Source: CAYPYI01 sp964415085 (lineage in GTDB: Bacteria; Bacillota; Clostridia; Tissierellales; Tissierellaceae). From it: a stretch of DNA of 7,569 nucleotides. Numbering within the stretch: position 1 is the stretch's first letter; the number at the start of each line of letters is the position of its first letter. The notes beneath the pieces were generated by a model. It worked only from the letters and a program-made list of their open reading frames with translations, did not search any database and was not told the DNA's origin. A program made the translations under genes and the position numbers. The DNA is taken from positions 1-7,569 of the forward strand of contig CAYPYI010000067.1 of assembly GCA_964415085.1 (NCBI GenBank). Reading direction: 5' to 3'. This document shows, one piece after another, positions 5,714 to 7,569 of the stretch.

Positions 5714-6739
5714 ATGGAAACAAAAGATTTTTACTATGATTTACCAGAGGAATTAATAGCACAACACCCATTAGAAGATAGAGATACATCAAGGTTACTT
5801 GTTTTAGATAGAAAGTCAGAAGAAATAAATCATAAAAGATTTAAAGATATAGTACAATACCTTGAGGAAGGAGATACTATTGTATTAAATGATACTAGAG
5901 TATTACCTGCTAGGATTTATGGGCATAGAGAAAATAAAGAGGAGATTATAGAATTTCTATTAATCAAAGAATTAGAAAAAGATTGTTGGGAGTGCCTTGT
6001 AAAACCAGGAAAGAAAGCTAAGATTGGCACAAAAATTATATTTGAAGAAAACTTATTAGAAGCTGATGTAATTGATATTACAGAAGAAGGAACAAGGATA
6101 ATTAAATTTAGTTATGAAGGTATATTTTTAGAAGCATTAAGTAAGATAGGTGAGATGCCAATACCACCTTATATACACGAAAAATTAGAAGACCAAGAAA
6201 GATACCAAACAGTATATTCAAAGCATGTTGGATCTGCAGCAGCACCAACAGCTGGGCTTCACTTTACAAAAGAACTTCTTGAAAAAATAAAAAATAAAGG
6301 TGTAAATATTCAATATGTAACTCTACATGTTGGTTTAGGAACTTTTAGCCCTGTAAGAGTTGATAATATTGAAGAACATAAAATGCATTCAGAGTTTTTT
6401 AGCATCTCTGATGAAACTATAAATACAATTTTACAAACAAAGAAAAACAATAAAAAAGTATATGCAGTAGGAACAACATCATTAAGAACATTAGAGTCTG
6501 CATTTGATTATGAATATACAGATATAAAAAAATCTGGTTGGACTGATATATTTATTTATCCAGGTTATAAATTTAAAGTAGTTGATAATTTGATTACAAA
6601 TTTCCATTTACCAGAGTCTACTTTAATGATGTTAGTAAGTGCACTTGCAGGTCATGAAACTATAATGAATACTTATAAAATAGCTGTAGATGAAAAGTAT
6701 AGATTTTTTAGTTTTGGGGATGCAATGCTTATAAAATAG
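5714..6739 (+). CDS. queA: S-adenosylmethionine:tRNA ribosyltransferase-isomerase QueA
   Basis: QueA transfers and isomerises the ribosyl group of S-adenosylmethionine onto the preQ1 base at position 34 of tRNAs with GUN anticodons, giving epoxyqueuosine. At 341 residues it has normal length, and its motifs run from end to end: YDLPEELIAQHPLEDRD at 8-24, VLNDTRVLPARIYG at 57-70, SAAAPTAGLHFT at 174-185, HVGLGTFSPVR at 205-215, GTTSLRTLE at 253-261, NFHLPESTL at 296-304 and FGDAM at 334-338. AGGAG at 5700-5704 lies nine bases before the ATG. The 17-base gap after the SpoIID-like gene holds no terminator or riboswitch. tgt, which acts one step earlier in the pathway, follows after nine bases. 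Confidence 0.98.
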   Translation: METKDFYYDLPEELIAQHPLEDRDTSRLLVLDRKSEEINHKRFKDIVQYLEEGDTIVLNDTRVLPARIYGHRENKEEIIEFLLIKELEKDCWECLVKPGKKAKIGTKIIFEENLLEADVIDITEEGTRIIKFSYEGIFLEALSKIGEMPIPPYIHEKLEDQERYQTVYSKHVGSAAAPTAGLHFTKELLEKIKNKGVNIQYVTLHVGLGTFSPVRVDNIEEHKMHSEFFSISDETINTILQTKKNNKKVYAVGTTSLRTLESAFDYEYTDIKKSGWTDIFIYPGYKFKVVDNLITNFHLPESTLMMLVSALAGHETIMNTYKIAVDEKYRFFSFGDAMLIK

Positions 6740-6748
6740 GAGGTTAGT

Positions 6749-7569
6749 ATGGCTTTAGAATATAAATTAATAAAAAAAGATTCACAGACAAATGCAAGAT
6801 TAGGGGAGATACATACTCCTCATGGTATAATCGAAACACCAGCTTTTATGCCGGTAGGTACAAAGGCTACTGTTAAAACAATGACGCCAGAAGAATTAAA
6901 AGAAATAGGATCAAGTGTTATTTTAGGTAATACTTATCACTTATATTTAAGACCAGGCCATGACTTAGTTAAAGAAGCTGGTGGCCTTCATAAATTCATG
7001 AATTGGGATGGACCTATTTTAACAGATAGTGGGGGTTTTCAAGTTTTTAGTTTGGGTGATAGAAGAACTATAACTGAAGAAGGTGTTGAATTCAGATCTC
7101 ACATAGATGGAAGTAAACATTTTATAAGTCCTGAAAAATCTATTGAAATACAAAATGCTTTAGGTTCAGATATTATGATGGTATTTGATGAATGTGCACC
7201 ATATCCTGCTTCTTATGAATATGTAAAACATTCAATGGAAAGAACTACAAGGTGGGCACAAAGATGTAAAGATTATCATAAGGATTGGGATAAACAAGCA
7301 TTATTTGGTATTGTTCAAGGTGGTATGTATAAAGATTTAAGAACTCAAAGTGCTAAAGATCTAGTAGCTATGGATTTTCCAGGATATGCAATAGGAGGGC
7401 TAAGCGTTGGTGAACCTCTTGAAATGATGTGTGAGATATTAGACCATACAGTTCCATTGTTACCAGAAGATAAACCGAGATATAATATGGGTGTAGGTTC
7501 CCCAGATTATTTATTTGAATCAGTAATAAGAGGAATAGACATGGCAGATTGTGTTTTACCTACAAGGAT
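6749..7569 (+). CDS. tgt: tRNA-guanine transglycosylase Tgt (3' end cut by window)
   Basis: Tgt exchanges guanine 34 of tRNAs with GUN anticodons for preQ1, the substrate QueA then modifies. The frame stays open to the window edge, giving 273 of an expected 370-385 residues. Visible motifs are TPAFMPVGTKATVK at 30-43, LGNTYHLYLRPG at 59-70, ILTDSGGFQVFSLGD at 90-104 with general acid/base Asp93 (E. coli Asp89), VFDECAPYP at 145-153, FGIVQGG at 186-192, GGLSVGE at 216-222, and GIDMADCVLPTR at 262-273. In the last, Asp267 aligns with the E. coli nucleophile Asp264. The C-terminal zinc site lies beyond the window. AGGAGG at 6738-6743 overlaps the queA TAG stop, suggesting coupled translation. 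Residue 266 is Ala where E. coli has Phe. Confidence 0.97.
   Translation, partial: MALEYKLIKKDSQTNARLGEIHTPHGIIETPAFMPVGTKATVKTMTPEELKEIGSSVILGNTYHLYLRPGHDLVKEAGGLHKFMNWDGPILTDSGGFQVFSLGDRRTITEEGVEFRSHIDGSKHFISPEKSIEIQNALGSDIMMVFDECAPYPASYEYVKHSMERTTRWAQRCKDYHKDWDKQALFGIVQGGMYKDLRTQSAKDLVAMDFPGYAIGGLSVGEPLEMMCEILDHTVPLLPEDKPRYNMGVGSPDYLFESVIRGIDMADCVLPTR

Noticed and set aside
5517..5792. Minus-strand open frame spanning the SpoIID-like/queA junction.
   Set aside because: It covers the conserved GYGHGVGMSQYGA motif and the queA start on the other strand. The apparent membrane-like composition is an artefact of AT-rich antisense.
1..7569. tRNA, rRNA or CRISPR arrays.
   Set aside because: No cloverleaf-like segment, rRNA signature or regularly spaced direct repeat was found; the intergenic gaps are too short to hold them.

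Overview
The window is strongly AT-rich, uses A/T-ending codons throughout, and carries GGAG-type ribosome binding sites and short intrinsic terminators. It contains a ruvC-ruvA-ruvB run followed by a SpoIID/LytB-family gene, queA and tgt. Together these point to a low-GC, endospore-forming Firmicute of the class Clostridia. A Peptostreptococcaceae-type genome is my best guess, but that is an inference from style and gene order, not a database match. All recognisable genes lie on the + strand and no intergenic gap exceeds about 90 bases.

Layout, left half (1-2221): the last codons of an unidentified gene end in an intrinsic terminator. Next come a MacroD/YmdB-like ADP-ribose-processing macrodomain protein (108-659), a compact zinc-dependent phospholipase C-like protein without signal peptide (714-1364), a hairpin terminator, a 244-residue protein I do not recognise (1453-2187), and another hairpin terminator. 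These are small, mostly independently bounded units. The phospholipase-like gene appears to have its own promoter, whose -35 box lies in the final codons of the macrodomain gene.

Layout, right half (2223-7569): a likely promoter precedes one tightly packed operon. It contains ruvC, ruvA and ruvB (Holliday-junction resolvase, junction-binding protein and branch-migration motor), a secreted or membrane-anchored SpoIID/LytB-family protein whose start lies one base after the ruvB stop, queA, and tgt (cut by the window edge). Gaps are 1 to 17 bases, several ribosome binding sites overlap the preceding stop codon, and no terminator is visible between the genes. RuvABC act together in recombinational repair. 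Tgt and QueA catalyse consecutive steps of tRNA queuosine synthesis: Tgt exchanges guanine 34 for preQ1, and QueA then converts the inserted base to epoxyqueuosine. The SpoIID-like gene between the two sets has an unrelated cell-wall role.

Most of the window is conserved housekeeping sequence and I see no clear new multi-gene system. The points most worth a second look are the signal-less phospholipase-like protein, which keeps eight of the nine zinc-ligand positions of clostridial alpha-toxin, its odd translation start, the unidentified 244-residue protein, and the SpoIID/LytB gene embedded in the ruv-que operon.
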